From positions 1 to 64,000 of the forward strand of contig JAHEXI010000015.1 in NCBI GenBank assembly GCA_023252195.1: 64,000 bases of DNA, given 5' to 3'. The DNA is from Pseudonocardiales bacterium (GTDB lineage: Bacteria; Actinomycetota; Actinomycetes; Mycobacteriales; Pseudonocardiaceae). The notes under the pieces were generated by a model. The model saw nothing but the letters and a program-made list of their open reading frames with translations, made no database searches and was not told where the DNA came from. This document shows positions 36,423 to 47,332 of this stretch, piece after piece; position 1 is the first letter of the stretch; each line of letters begins with the position of its first letter. The translations under genes and the position numbers were made by a program.

Positions 36423-36664
36423 TCACTCGCGATCCCGGTTCGCCGATCTAGGGTCGGATCGGACAGCTCTGCCAAGCAGCCCCAGGATGAGGACGGCGGC
36501 ACCAGCCAGGACCGTACTCAACGGGAGGGTCAACGCGAGCACGGCGCAGCCGGTGAACCCGAGCGCGGCCAGCGGGCGCCGCCACCGACGTTGCCGACCC
36601 GGCAGGGTGAACGAGGCGGCGTTGGCGATCGCGTAGTACGTCAGGATCGCGAAGCTGGAAAAGC
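36423..36664 (-). pseudogene. C-terminal fragment of an APC-family permease
   Basis: The minus strand reads FSSFAILTYYAIANAASFTL, RRPLAALGFTGCAVLALTLP and LSTVLAGAAVLILGLLGRAV, ending at TGA 36423-36425. T-Y-Y-A-I-A-N-A-x-x-x-x-L followed by two membrane helices is the end of amino acid-polyamine-organocation permeases. At least 350 residues upstream are missing; two palindromic repeats occupy the break point. Confidence 0.65.
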
Positions 36665-36675
36665 CCGGATCCAGA

Positions 36676-36739
36676 CCGCCATTCGGAACCGAATCGCGGT
36701 TAGCGGCACCGTACCGGCGCCATTCGGAGCCGAATGGCG
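36676..36739. repeat. Pair of related 22-24 bp palindromes (CCATTCGG-type)
   Basis: The first, CCGCCATTCGG (36676-36686), AA, CCGAATCGCGG (36689-36699), has one mismatch. The second, CGCCATTCGG (36718-36727), AG, CCGAATGGCG (36730-36739), is perfect. The units share CCATTCGG-N2-CCGAAT and lie about 42 nt apart, between the permease remnant and the groEL terminator. They look like copies of a dispersed palindromic repeat. Confidence 0.75.
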
Positions 36740-36760
36740 GTTTGCGGGTACGCGAAAATG

Positions 36761-36802
36761 CCGCAGGGCCCGGTCCCCTGGAGATGGGATCGGGCCCTGC
36801 GG
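36761..36802 (-). terminator. Intrinsic terminator of groEL
   Basis: CCGCAGGGCCCG (36761-36772) pairs exactly with CGGGCCCTGCGG (36791-36802); TCCC/GGGA can extend pairing within the 18-nt loop. On the minus strand the stem is followed by CATTTTC, a short U-rich run. It starts 18 nt after the groEL stop. Confidence 0.85.
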
Positions 36803-36819
36803 GGACTACAGCTAGCGGA

Positions 36820-38466
<1,647 letters not shown>

Positions 38467-38580
38467 TCATGGGCGCCGCGGGGTTTCCGCGGCAAGGACA
38501 CAGTGCTCGGCCAGGCTCGGTGCCCGCGACGGACGTCCAGCGCGTGCCGGACTCACCGTCCCGACCTCAGTGTTGTCAAA

Positions 38581-38641
38581 CTGGCACTCGAAGGAGCCGA
38601 GTGCTAACTCAGGTTTAGCACTCGGCTCCTTCGAGTGCAAG
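38581..38641. promoter_or_regulatory. Double CIRCE (HrcA) operator upstream of groEL
   Basis: Site 1: CTGGCACTC (38581-38589), 9-nt spacer, GAGTGCTAA (38599-38607). Site 2: TTAGCACTC (38615-38623), 9-nt spacer, GAGTGCAAG (38633-38641). The spacers are reverse complements of each other, so 38584-38607 and 38615-38638 form one perfect 24-bp inverted repeat around a 7-nt loop. It lies about 133 nt from the groEL start and about 85 nt from the divergent moeA start, and could affect both. Confidence 0.92.
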
Positions 38642-38725
38642 CTGCCGCGCCTGCCGGCGGTGCCCTGCTGGGGGAACACTTACCTCGACTGGATCACGTT
38701 GGTGGCACCGGGCAGGATGCCTGGG

Positions 38726-39943
38726 GTGACCATCGCGCAGAAACCCCGATCCGTCGACGAGCACGGACGGGTGGTGGCCGCGCTGCTGGCCGCCACTGCC
38801 GTGATCCGGTTGCCGCTGGTGGAGTGCGCCGGCCTCGCACTGGCCGAGCCGATCACCGCGGCGGTGCCGCTTCCGCCGTTCGACAACTCCGGGATGGACG
38901 GCTACGCGGTGCGCTCCGCGGACATCACCGGCGCCACCAGCGATGCGCCGGTTGCGCTGCCGGTTACCGAGGACATCCCAGCCGGGCGCACCGACTCGCC
39001 CACGCTGGCGCCGCAGACCGCGCATCGGATCATGACTGGCGCCCCGATCCCCCCGGGCGCGGACGCGGTGGTGCCGGTGGAGCTCACCGACGGTGGCCGC
39101 CACCAGGTGCAGATCTTCGCCGCGCGCGCGGCTGGCGACAGCGTGCGGCTGACCGGCGGTGACGTGACAGCCGGCGAGGAGGTGTTGCCCGCGGGTACGG
39201 TGCTGGGGCCGGCGCAGCTCGGAGTGGCAGCCGCGGTCGGCTACGCCGAGCTGCCGGTGCACCGTCGAGTCCGGGTGCTGGTGCTGTCCACCGGCTCGGA
39301 ACTGGTCGTACCGGGCACCCCGCTGCAGCACGGACAGATCTACGAGTCGAACGGCACGATGCTCGCCGCCGCAGTTCGCGAGGCCGGCGGCGAGGCGCAG
39401 CTGATGCATTTCGTGCCAGACGACGTCGCCGCGCTGGAAGCCGCGCTGGCCCCGCGGTTGGCCGGGATGGATTTGCTGGTGACCTCCGGCGGGGTCAGCG
39501 CTGGGGCTTACGAGGTGGTCAAGAGCGCCATGACCGGCCACGGCGTGGACTTCGCGAAAGTGGCGATGAACCCCGGCGCCCCGCAGGGCGTCGGTCGCTA
39601 CCGTGGGGTGCCGGTGGCGGCGATGCCCGGTAACCCGGTGAGCGCCTCGGTGTCCTTCGAGGTGTTCGTCCGTCCGGCGCTGCGGGCCGCGATGAGACTT
39701 CCGGCGCAGCGGCCTCGGGCCATCGCCCGGTTGATCGAGGCCCTGGAGTCACCAGCGGACAAGCGGCAGTTCCGGCGCGGCGCGTTCGATCCGGGCGCTG
39801 GCACCGTCGTCCCGGTCGGTGGCCCCGGCTCGCACCTGCTCGGCGCGCTGGCCAGGTCGAACTGCCTGATCGACATCCCGGAGACCACGGCGTATCTCGA
39901 AGCGGGCGAACAGGTCGAGGTCTGGTGCACCGGCGCGGCCTGA
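38726..39943 (+). CDS. moeA: Molybdopterin molybdenumtransferase MoeA
   Basis: MoeA inserts molybdate into adenylylated molybdopterin. The 405-aa protein has PLPPFDNSGMDGYAVRSADI, IMTGAPIPPGADAVVPVE, RVRVLVLSTGSELVVPGTPL, LLVTSGGVSAGAYEVVKSAM and GVPVAAMPGNPVSASVSFE, in the family's order. GTG at 38726 with AGGA spaced upstream is preferred; ATG at 38717 is in frame. It is divergent from groEL and precedes psd-pssA, an arrangement common in Actinobacteria. Confidence 0.95.
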   Translation: MTIAQKPRSVDEHGRVVAALLAATAVIRLPLVECAGLALAEPITAAVPLPPFDNSGMDGYAVRSADITGATSDAPVALPVTEDIPAGRTDSPTLAPQTAHRIMTGAPIPPGADAVVPVELTDGGRHQVQIFAARAAGDSVRLTGGDVTAGEEVLPAGTVLGPAQLGVAAAVGYAELPVHRRVRVLVLSTGSELVVPGTPLQHGQIYESNGTMLAAAVREAGGEAQLMHFVPDDVAALEAALAPRLAGMDLLVTSGGVSAGAYEVVKSAMTGHGVDFAKVAMNPGAPQGVGRYRGVPVAAMPGNPVSASVSFEVFVRPALRAAMRLPAQRPRAIARLIEALESPADKRQFRRGAFDPGAGTVVPVGGPGSHLLGALARSNCLIDIPETTAYLEAGEQVEVWCTGAA

Positions 39944-40267
39944 CCTGCCAGGTGTGAGAAAACCACGACACCCGGACAGACCTTGTGAATCGCAGGTAAG
40001 GCCAAGCACACTGAGCGTGAACAAAGGCTCAGTGAGCTATCCCGTCCCAGAATGGCGTTGGGTTCCTGCGTCGTCGGGGGGCGCAGGAGCGCGCTGGGAG
40101 ATAACCGTTCGGGAAGCTGGGGAGCAGACGAACGGTTGACGGTCACCGGGGGCCTCCGTCGGGGGACGGGGGTTTCCCGGTGCCGTTTCCCCGGCCGCCG
40201 CTCCCCCGCGCTATGGGCGTACGGTGGGCAATCGCTCACCAACAACAGTCGAGGATCTCGCAAACGC
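39944..40267. other. moeA-psd intergenic region
   Basis: About 320 bases without a supportable gene. CACTGAGC (40010-40017) pairs with GCTCAGTG (40028-40035), an 8-bp hairpin that may end moeA transcription. The psd promoter should lie in the remainder; no clear motif or riboswitch is evident. Confidence 0.45.
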
Positions 40268-40981
40268 ATGGCGTCTCCCCGGTTTCCCGCGACACTGCGG
40301 CATCTGGTGGATCTCACCCGCGAGACGCTCCCGCCGATGCATCCCGCTGGCCGGCCGTTCGTGGCCGCCGGGGCAGCCGCGACGCTGCTGTTACGCACGC
40401 TGTCCCCGACGGCGGCCACGCTGGGCGCCGTCGCCACCACCTGTTGCGCCGCGTTCTTCCGCGATCCGCACCGGGTGACGCCACAGGACCGCACCCTCGC
40501 GGTGGCGCCCGCGGACGGCACCGTGAGCAGCGTGACACCCGCCCCGGCACCCGCTGAGCTCGGTCTCGACAGCCGGCCGCGGCCGCGGGTCAGCGTGTTC
40601 CTGTCCGTGTTCGACGTGCACGTGCAGCGCATCCCGGTCGACGGCGAGGTCTGCCACGTCGCCTACCGGGCAGGGAAGTTTCTGTCCGCAGACCTGGACA
40701 AAGCCAGCGAGGCCAATGAACGCTCCAGCATGCTGCTGCGCTCCACGACCGGCCACGACCTCGTCGTGGTACAGATCGCCGGGCTGGTGGCCCGCCGGAT
40801 CGTCTGCTCAGTACGGCCCGGAGACAGGGTGGCCGCCGGCGCCACCTACGGCATGATCCGCTTCGGCTCCCGGGTCGACCTCTACCTGCCGGCCGGCAGC
40901 TCCGTACTGGTGCACCTGGGCCAGCACACCGTGGGCGGGGAGACCGCACTCGCGCGGCTACCCCCGGCCTCGGCGGCGTAA
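40268..40981 (+). CDS. psd: Phosphatidylserine decarboxylase
   Basis: Converts phosphatidylserine to phosphatidylethanolamine at the membrane. The 237-aa proenzyme matures by cleavage at a Gly-Ser bond: Ser201 in MIRFGSRVDLYLPAG becomes the pyruvoyl group. AAFFRDPHRVTPQDRTLAVA, APADGTVSSV and VSVFLSVFDVHVQRIPVDGE are conserved. It corresponds to the short PSD-A type. ATG at 40268. pssA starts 3 nt after its stop, so the enzymes of two consecutive steps are made together. Confidence 0.95.
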   Translation: MASPRFPATLRHLVDLTRETLPPMHPAGRPFVAAGAAATLLLRTLSPTAATLGAVATTCCAAFFRDPHRVTPQDRTLAVAPADGTVSSVTPAPAPAELGLDSRPRPRVSVFLSVFDVHVQRIPVDGEVCHVAYRAGKFLSADLDKASEANERSSMLLRSTTGHDLVVVQIAGLVARRIVCSVRPGDRVAAGATYGMIRFGSRVDLYLPAGSSVLVHLGQHTVGGETALARLPPASAA

Positions 40982-40984
40982 CCC

Positions 40985-41926
40985 GTGCCCAACGCCGGCG
41001 CCGGGGTCCGCCTGCTACCCAACGTCATCACCGTGTTGGCGCTGTGCTCGGGCCTGTCGGCGCTGAAGTTCGCCCTGGATGGCAACTTCACCGGCGCTCT
41101 CGCCGCGATCGGGGTGGCGGCGGTACTGGACTCGCTGGATGGCCGGCTGGCCCGGTTGCTCGACGCCACCTCCCGGATCGGCGCCGAGCTCGACTCGCTG
41201 GCCGATTGCGTGTCCTTCGGGGTAGCGCCCGCGGTCGTGCTGTTCGTCTGGACGCTGCATAGCGCCCGGGTGGGATGGCCGGTAGCGCTGGTATTCACCG
41301 TCTGCGTCGTGTTGCGGCTGGCCCGGTTCAATACCTTGCTCGACGACTCCGACGCGCTTCCGTTCGCCAAGGAATTCTTCATCGGGATCCCGTCCCCGGC
41401 CGGGGCGCTGCTGGCATTGCTTCCGCTGACCGTGTTCCTCCAACTGGGAGGGGGCTGGTGGTCCTCGCCGGTGACCGTGGCAGCCTGGACGGTCGCGGTG
41501 GCCGTGGCGATGGTGAGCCGGTTACCCACCCTGTCGATGAAGACGATCCGGGTGCCGGCTCCGGCGGTGGCGCCGCTGCTGGCGCTGATCGCCGGACTGG
41601 CCGCCGCGGTGATCACGTTCCCGCTCGTGTCGCTGGGCGTCGCGATGGTGCTGTACCTGGTTCATGTGCCCTATGCGAGCTACCGCTACCGGTGGCTCGC
41701 ACAGCATCCCTCGGCCTGGGAGGTCGCGCCCCGCGAGCGCCGGGCGATCCGCCGCACCGCCCGCAGCATGCGCCGCCTCGGGTTGCGCCCGCCGCTGCGC
41801 CGACGAGTGGCCGGTGCCGCCGCCCGCGCCGGCGCCGCAGTGCGCCGCCGCCGCGGAGCCGAAACCAACGGCCAGGTCCCCGGAGATCGCCGCTCCCGGC
41901 GGATCGGCCTACGTCGGCACCCCTAA
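40985..41926 (+). CDS. pssA: CDP-diacylglycerol-serine O-phosphatidyltransferase
   Basis: Makes phosphatidylserine from CDP-diacylglycerol and serine in the membrane. The CDP-alcohol phosphotransferase motif D-x2-D-G-x2-A-R-x8-G-x3-D-x3-D appears as DSLDGRLARLLDATSRIGAE followed by LDSLADCVSFG. Several membrane helices follow. The last 80 or so residues are very basic and Arg-rich, longer than in most relatives, and probably cytosolic. GTG at 40985. Confidence 0.95.
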   Translation: MPNAGAGVRLLPNVITVLALCSGLSALKFALDGNFTGALAAIGVAAVLDSLDGRLARLLDATSRIGAELDSLADCVSFGVAPAVVLFVWTLHSARVGWPVALVFTVCVVLRLARFNTLLDDSDALPFAKEFFIGIPSPAGALLALLPLTVFLQLGGGWWSSPVTVAAWTVAVAVAMVSRLPTLSMKTIRVPAPAVAPLLALIAGLAAAVITFPLVSLGVAMVLYLVHVPYASYRYRWLAQHPSAWEVAPRERRAIRRTARSMRRLGLRPPLRRRVAGAAARAGAAVRRRRGAETNGQVPGDRRSRRIGLRRHP

Positions 41927-42448
41927 CGCGTAGCGCCGCTTCCGCAAGCAGATGCCATCCATCTCCGCCAACTTAGCGCGGACCGCGATGCGCTCCTGCT
42001 GCGCGACCCGCAGCAATGCACCCACCCAGCAGCTCGCCGGCGCTCGCCGGACCGTCCACCCTTCGCTGGACCCACTGCAGGTCGTCGAGCTAGCGAGCTA
42101 CACGGCACTCATGGCCGAGTCATGGCCTGGCACCACAGCCCAACTCGCCATCTCCCCAGGCAACACCACTGATCTACAGCTTGGCGCCGCGGTGCGAAAG
42201 GGTGCAACGTTGCCAGCGCACCCCGGACTGGACGCTAGGTCACCTCGACCCGGAGGACCCCGCCGCAGAGGTGCGTACCACCACGCTCAAACCCTGGCGG
42301 TCGCGGAGAACCGTGGCGTTCGCGGCTATTGGCACGCGAGTGCCCCAGCTGCATCTGGGAACACCAGCTACCTGCCGTGGCTGCTCGATTCCGTCGGCGG
42401 ATCATGGGCCGTAGAGGCCTTGCGTGGCCCGGGAGCGCAGATGACGCG
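41927..42448. other. Region without a supportable gene
   Basis: About 520 bases between pssA and the allophanate hydrolase gene. Open frames here are low-complexity and show no family pattern. A minus-strand stretch near 41950-42020 reads QQERIAVRAKLAEMDGI, which could be the end of a decayed MerR-like regulator, but there is no DNA-binding domain to support it. Confidence 0.4.
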
Positions 42449-44146
42449 TCACTCATGCCGGTGCAGGTAGGCTCGCCAGCCCCCATAGGAAGTGATGTCT
42501 TGGGCAGACTCGGCACGAAGCGAGTCGCCGACGAAACCGGTGACCCACTTGCCATTGTCCAGCTCGATCTGGCCCAGGCTTAACGGTGTCGTGACGGTGG
42601 GCACTAATAGTCCTAGACCTTGATGTGGCAGGTGCCAGATCTCTAGTTCGATCCCGTCGGCCGGGCCGTCGCCGGTGCGGACCAGGCCCGGCCGCGGAAT
42701 CGGACCGGGCACCGCGTACATCCGGTATCCAGCAGCGGTCCGCGCCCGGCAGTGCAGCCGTCCACCGAGTTCGACCAGCGCGGCGTTGAGTGGCTGGCCG
42801 GTGAGGTGCGCGCCGGCCACGGCGAGCAGCTCGCGGTGTACGCCGAGCGTCAGATCGGGTACGGGTTCGTCGCACCAGCGCGAGGCCAGCTGGAGCAGCG
42901 GGCGATCGGCGAAGGCCGGGGCGATCAGCTGCACCCCGAAGGGGAGTCCGTCCGGGCGGCTACCGGCCGGCACCGCCACCGCACAGAGGTCGAGCAGATT
43001 GACCATGTTGGTGTAAGTACCCAGCCGCGAGTTCACCCCGGTTGGGTCAGCGGCGACCTCCGCCAGCGTCGGGTGCCCGGGGGTGACCGGCAGCATGATC
43101 GCGTCAATGCCGATGAACAGAGCTCGCGTTTGCGCGGTGAGCGCGGCGAGCAGGTGTTGTGCTCGGTAGACGTCGGCCGCCGTGGCCGATCGCGCGCCCA
43201 GTACGATCTGTCGCACGGTCGGGTCGAGGTGCGGGCCGTCGAGTTCGAGTAGCTGCCCGAACGCGGCCAGCCGCTCGCCGATCATCGGCCCGGTGTACAG
43301 CAGTCGGGCGGCGGCCAGCAACGGCTCGACGTCCACCGGCACTAACCGGGCGACGGTGGCCGCGTGGGTCACCGCGTCCTGCCAGGCCTGCCGATGCGGA
43401 TAGTCGAGGTCGACCCGGGCTGACGGCACGCCGATCACGCGCATCCGCTCCGCGATCCCCTCGGGCGCGGTGGTCGGCATCGGCCGGGAGTATGGGTCGT
43501 CCGGATCGGGGGCGATCAACGTCTCGAAGGCCAACCGGGCCAACGCGACCGTCCGGCTGAAGGTCGTGACGCAGTCCAGGGACGGGCTGGCGGGCATCAG
43601 TCCCCGATTGGAGATCAGGCCGCGGGAAGGCTTCATGCCGACCAGCCCGTTGAACGCGGCCGGCACCCGGCCACTGCCCGCGGTGTCGGTGCCCAGCGCG
43701 AGATCGACGATGCCGAGTGCCACCGCGACCGCACTGCCCGAACTGCTGCCGCCGCTGACGTGTGCCGCCGACGCCACACTGTGGCAGGCGCCGTACGGCG
43801 AGCGGGTTCCGACCAGGCCGGTGGCGAACTGATCCATGTTCGTCTTGGCGATCGGGATAGCGCCGGCCGACATCAGCCGCTGCACCGCCGCCGCTGACCG
43901 CAGCGCCGGAGCGGTGATCGCGGGACAGGCACCAGTGGTCGGGACGCCCTCGACGTCGATGTTGTCCTTGACCGCGAACGCCATCCCGGGCAGCGGTGAC
44001 TCGTTGTTGTCACGCAGGTACGGCGCCTGAAGCGCCGAACGCACCCACTGCTCGTCCAGCACTGCGGTGAACACCGGCTGCGTGACTTCGCGGGCCGCGG
44101 CAAGGGCCATCAGCGCCGGCTGCGTGACGTTGCCGGTTGGCGTCAC
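42449..44146 (-). CDS. atzF: Allophanate hydrolase
   Basis: Splits allophanate to ammonia and carbon dioxide. The amidase-signature domain has Lys in GMAFAVKDNIDVEGVPTTGA and the Ser-cisSer-Lys core in AAHVSGGSSSGSAVAVALG, then LGTDTAGSGRVPAAFNGLVG. The C-terminal part (about 450-565) with YAVPGPIPRPGLVRTG and IELEIWHLP is the extra AtzF domain that distinguishes allophanate hydrolase from plain amidases. GTG at 44146 overlaps the lipoprotein stop (GTGA), so it is the last gene of the importer operon. No urea carboxylase gene is present. Confidence 0.93.
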   Translation of the reverse strand: MTPTGNVTQPALMALAAAREVTQPVFTAVLDEQWVRSALQAPYLRDNNESPLPGMAFAVKDNIDVEGVPTTGACPAITAPALRSAAAVQRLMSAGAIPIAKTNMDQFATGLVGTRSPYGACHSVASAAHVSGGSSSGSAVAVALGIVDLALGTDTAGSGRVPAAFNGLVGMKPSRGLISNRGLMPASPSLDCVTTFSRTVALARLAFETLIAPDPDDPYSRPMPTTAPEGIAERMRVIGVPSARVDLDYPHRQAWQDAVTHAATVARLVPVDVEPLLAAARLLYTGPMIGERLAAFGQLLELDGPHLDPTVRQIVLGARSATAADVYRAQHLLAALTAQTRALFIGIDAIMLPVTPGHPTLAEVAADPTGVNSRLGTYTNMVNLLDLCAVAVPAGSRPDGLPFGVQLIAPAFADRPLLQLASRWCDEPVPDLTLGVHRELLAVAGAHLTGQPLNAALVELGGRLHCRARTAAGYRMYAVPGPIPRPGLVRTGDGPADGIELEIWHLPHQGLGLLVPTVTTPLSLGQIELDNGKWVTGFVGDSLRAESAQDITSYGGWRAYLHRHE

Positions 44147-45285
44147 GACTTGGGCAGGGTGCCCACGACACCCTTCACCAAACAGCTGATGTTGTTGACC
44201 TCGTCGTAGGTCATCGTCTTGCCGGCCGCCACGAGGGTGCTGCCGTCCTGGCAGGTGATCGGCCCAGTGAAGACCGAGGCGCCCGGCTTCTTCAGCGCGG
44301 TCTGCTCCGCGGTGATCTTCGACTGTAAGTCCGACGGTACCGAGGATCCGAAGGACGCCAGTGTCAACGGATTGTCGTTGTCGGCGAACGAGCCGACCCA
44401 GTTCGCGTTGTACTTGCTGCCGGTGAAGCTACCGCTCAAGGCAACCTTGGTGATCGCCTCGTAGACCGGTGTCCAGTCCCAGGCGGATCCGGTGAGCCAC
44501 CCGCTTGGATCCAACGACTTCGCGTCGTAGTGGTAGCCCACCACGTACTTGCCCGCCGCCTTGGCGGTCTGGATCACCGTGGTCTGGCAGTCCTGATGTT
44601 GGCTGAGCACATCGACTCCCTCGGACAGCAGCGCGGCGGCAGCTTCCTTCTGCTTCAGCGGGTCACACCAGTTGGACGTGTTGACCAGATAGGTCTGCGC
44701 CTGCGGGTTGACGCTGCGCGCACCAAGCTCGAATGCGTCGATGTTGGCGATGGTCTGGCTGATCGGAAAGGCGTAGACGAAGCCCAGCTTGTTGGTCTTG
44801 GTCAGCCCACCGGCGGCCATGCCGCCGAGCGAGACCGGCTCGTAGGCCTGACCCCAGTAGGTGCCGAAGTTCGGGCTGAACTTGCCGGTCTCGAAGCCGC
44901 CCTGGTGTAGCACGATCACGTCCGGATGAGCCGCGGCGAACTTCTCGGCGTAGGCGTAGTAGCCGTAGCTGGAGGCGAAGATAACTTTCGCGCCCTTGTT
45001 CACCATCGACTGCATGGTCTGGGTGACTGCGTTGTTCTCCGGGACGTGGTCCGCAGTGATCACGTTGACGCTGGGAATGTCCTTGGCAAGCTGCTGGCTG
45101 GCCGTATAGACGGCCTGGTTGTAGCCGTAGTCACTGGTCGAGCCGACCATGACGAAACCAACCATGGTCTTCGCTGAGCCGGAGTCGCCGGCGCTGGAAC
45201 TGCCAGTGCTGGAGCAAGCGGCGGCGAGCAGGCCGACTACTGCTAGCGCGAGCACCCGCGACAGGCGATGAAAACGTTGAGACAT
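44143..45285 (-). CDS. BMP-family ABC transporter substrate-binding lipoprotein
   Basis: Signal peptide with lipobox LLAAAC (Cys24) at MSQRFHRLSRVLALAVVGLL. The mature 356-residue part is of the Med/PnrA (BMP) group: VGFVMVGSTSDYGYNQAVYT, ASSYGYYAYAEKFAAAHPDV, LGGMAAGGLTKTNKLGFVYA and GKYVVGYHYDAKSLDPSGWL. BMP proteins bind nucleosides, purines or related compounds. ATG at 45285; longer frames upstream are out-of-frame permease DNA. It is cotranscribed with two permeases, an ATPase and AtzF, suggesting a ureide- or purine-like ligand. Confidence 0.92.
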   Translation of the reverse strand: MSQRFHRLSRVLALAVVGLLAAACSSTGSSSAGDSGSAKTMVGFVMVGSTSDYGYNQAVYTASQQLAKDIPSVNVITADHVPENNAVTQTMQSMVNKGAKVIFASSYGYYAYAEKFAAAHPDVIVLHQGGFETGKFSPNFGTYWGQAYEPVSLGGMAAGGLTKTNKLGFVYAFPISQTIANIDAFELGARSVNPQAQTYLVNTSNWCDPLKQKEAAAALLSEGVDVLSQHQDCQTTVIQTAKAAGKYVVGYHYDAKSLDPSGWLTGSAWDWTPVYEAITKVALSGSFTGSKYNANWVGSFADNDNPLTLASFGSSVPSDLQSKITAEQTALKKPGASVFTGPITCQDGSTLVAAGKTMTYDEVNNISCLVKGVVGTLPKS

Positions 45286-45317
45286 AGCTGATCCTTCCGG
45301 AAGGTCGTCATGGCGGG

Positions 45318-46229
45318 CTATCCGCTGCGGCTCAGGGATCGGGTGAGCGCCTCGGGTGTCTCGGATCGACCGCGGCGCGCGAAGACGGCCAGCGCAAGCA
45401 GGGTGACGAGGTAGGGCAGCGCGTCCAGCAGGTACTGATTCACCGAGACGCCGTGGGCCTGCAGTACCGACGCGGCGGCGAGCACGATGCCGAAGAGGTA
45501 TGCCCCACCAAGCACCCGCACCGGGCGCCAGGCCGCGAAGAGCACGACCGCGACCGCGACGAACCCGTAGCCGCTGGTCATGTCGTTGAACCAGTTGCCG
45601 ACATAGCCGATGGACAGCTGCGCGCCGCCGAGGCCGCCGAGGCAAGCCCCGATGGTGACTGCGACGATCTGCACCAGCTGCGGCTTGCCGCCGGTCGCGG
45701 CCACGACTTCGGGGCGTTCGCCGGTGGCTCGCAGGATGAGTCCGACCCGGGTCCGGTAGAAGACGAACCAGATCACCGCGACCAGTACGTAGCCGGCGTA
45801 GACCAGAATGTTCTGGTCGAAGAGGATGACGCCGACCCAGGGAATGGAGTGCAGCCCCGGGATGGCGATGTTGGACAGCGGGGTGATCGCGGTCCCGACG
45901 AATTCCGTGCCGAACACCGAGGTGACGCCCAGCGCGAGGAACCACAGCAGCAGGCCGCTGGCGATCTGGTCGCCGCCGCGGCGGACGGTGATCCACGAGT
46001 GCGCGAGGCCGACGACCGCGCCGGCCAGCATCCCAGCGATGATGCCGTACCAGATCACGCCGCTGCTCTCGGTCATCGCGTAGGCGCCGAGCGCACCGGC
46101 TAGCATCGCGCCCTCAGTGCCCAAGTTAATCACTCCGGCCCGCTCGCCGATCAATTCACCCAGGGCCGGCAGCAGGATCGCCGTCCCGCCGCTCACCCCG
46201 CCGATGAGGGTCTGCTCGACACCGTTCAC
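45318..46229 (-). CDS. BMP-type ABC transporter permease (second subunit)
   Basis: 303-aa membrane protein of the BPD_transp_2/YufQ group. LPALGELIGERAGVINLGTE is the coupling-helix signature of these permeases, followed by multiple helices and IVAVTIGACLGGLGGAQLSI. GTG at 46229 overlaps the previous gene's stop (GTGA). The partner permease, ATPase and lipoprotein surround it. Confidence 0.92.
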   Translation of the reverse strand: MNGVEQTLIGGVSGGTAILLPALGELIGERAGVINLGTEGAMLAGALGAYAMTESSGVIWYGIIAGMLAGAVVGLAHSWITVRRGGDQIASGLLLWFLALGVTSVFGTEFVGTAITPLSNIAIPGLHSIPWVGVILFDQNILVYAGYVLVAVIWFVFYRTRVGLILRATGERPEVVAATGGKPQLVQIVAVTIGACLGGLGGAQLSIGYVGNWFNDMTSGYGFVAVAVVLFAAWRPVRVLGGAYLFGIVLAAASVLQAHGVSVNQYLLDALPYLVTLLALAVFARRGRSETPEALTRSLSRSG

Positions 46230-47332
46230 GCTGCCCGCCTCCGGTACTTGGCCACGACCAACGGCACCGCCACAATCAGGGCGAGAAGGATGTCGACGAT
46301 GGTTCCATCGAGCCCATCGGTGATCTGCAATCCGTTGCCACTGAGGGCGACGGCGCTGAACAGCAAGGCCGCCCCGACCACCTTCACCGGCTGGTGCCGG
46401 CCGAGGAAGCTGGCCAGGAAGGCGACGTAACCGAAGGTCAGGGTGATGTCCGGGCGCAGCTGCGTCTCCACGCCGGCCAGGTTCAGCGCGCCGCCCAGGC
46501 CGGCCAGCGCTCCGCCGACCACCATCGAGGACAGCAGCAGCGAGTTAACTCGCAGGCCCGCCCGTCGGGCGGCCTCGGTGTTGCCGCCGACCACGCGCAG
46601 CTGGAATCCCCAGCCGGTGCGCTGCAGCAGAAACCAGGTTACGGCGACCACCACCAGCGCGATCAGCACACCGATGTTGAGCTGGCTGCCGAACATCTTG
46701 GGCAACTGGGCAACGTGCGCCAGCGGCCGGCTCTGTGGCTGCCCCGAGCCGTTGGGGTCCTTCCAGGCCTGATAGATCAGGTACAGCATCACGTCGTTCG
46801 CGATGAAGTTGAGCAGCAGCGTGGTGACGGCTTCGCTGGCGCCGAGCCAGGTGCGTAGGACACCCGACAGCGCCGCCCACAAGGCACCGGCCAGCGCACC
46901 GCTGACGCACATCGCCGCCCAGCTCAGGGCGCCGGGAACGGCCGCCACGCCGATGCCTGTCGCGGCCACCGCGCCCATGATCAGCTGACCTTCGCCGCCG
47001 ACATTGATCAGCCCGGCCCGGGCGGGGACGGCGACCGCCAGCGCCGCCAATCCGATGGGGATGGCCCGCAACGCCGTCTGCTGCAGCGCATCGCCGTTGA
47101 GCAGCGTCGATGCGATGATCGTGTGATACACGCTGATCGGTTCGGCACCCTTGACCGCGACGAGCACCCCGAAGATCGCCAGGGAGGCGACGTAGCCGAG
47201 CGTGCTGATCAGCGCATAGCGGGATCCGGGGCCCAAGCGCGCCAGCCCCCCCGGGAGGTCCGGCTGTTCAGGCGTGTTCAGGTCGACGTCCGTGCCCCGG
47301 ACGGACGATTCGTTCACCGGTGTGGCGGTCAT
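46226..47332 (-). CDS. BMP-type ABC transporter permease (first subunit)
   Basis: 368-aa permease of the YufP group. After a hydrophilic N-terminus of about 35 residues come the membrane segments, with [20 protein letters not shown] as the coupling motif and [19 protein letters not shown] and [15 protein letters not shown] later. Its start overlaps the ATPase stop by ATGA. It forms the heterodimeric channel with the next gene. Confidence 0.92.
   Translation of the reverse strand: MTATPVNESSVRGTDVDLNTPEQPDLPGGLARLGPGSRYALISTLGYVASLAIFGVLVAVKGAEPISVYHTIIASTLLNGDALQQTALRAIPIGLAALAVAVPARAGLINVGGEGQLIMGAVAATGIGVAAVPGALSWAAMCVSGALAGALWAALSGVLRTWLGASEAVTTLLLNFIANDVMLYLIYQAWKDPNGSGQPQSRPLAHVAQLPKMFGSQLNIGVLIALVVVAVTWFLLQRTGWGFQLRVVGGNTEAARRAGLRVNSLLLSSMVVGGALAGLGGALNLAGVETQLRPDITLTFGYVAFLASFLGRHQPVKVVGAALLFSAVALSGNGLQITDGLDGTIVDILLALIVAVPLVVAKYRRRAA

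Noticed and set aside
39944..40267. Possible riboswitch upstream of psd
   Set aside because: The gap is structured and GC-rich, but I could not match any conserved riboswitch core such as ydaO, cobalamin or Moco.
41952..42470. 172-codon plus-strand frame after pssA
   Set aside because: Low-complexity, no motif, no ribosome-binding site, and it runs into the atzF 3' end; treated as non-coding or decayed DNA.
45286..45996. Upstream extension of the BMP lipoprotein frame by 237 codons
   Set aside because: The extension is out-of-frame permease DNA; the signal peptide and lipobox begin at 45285.
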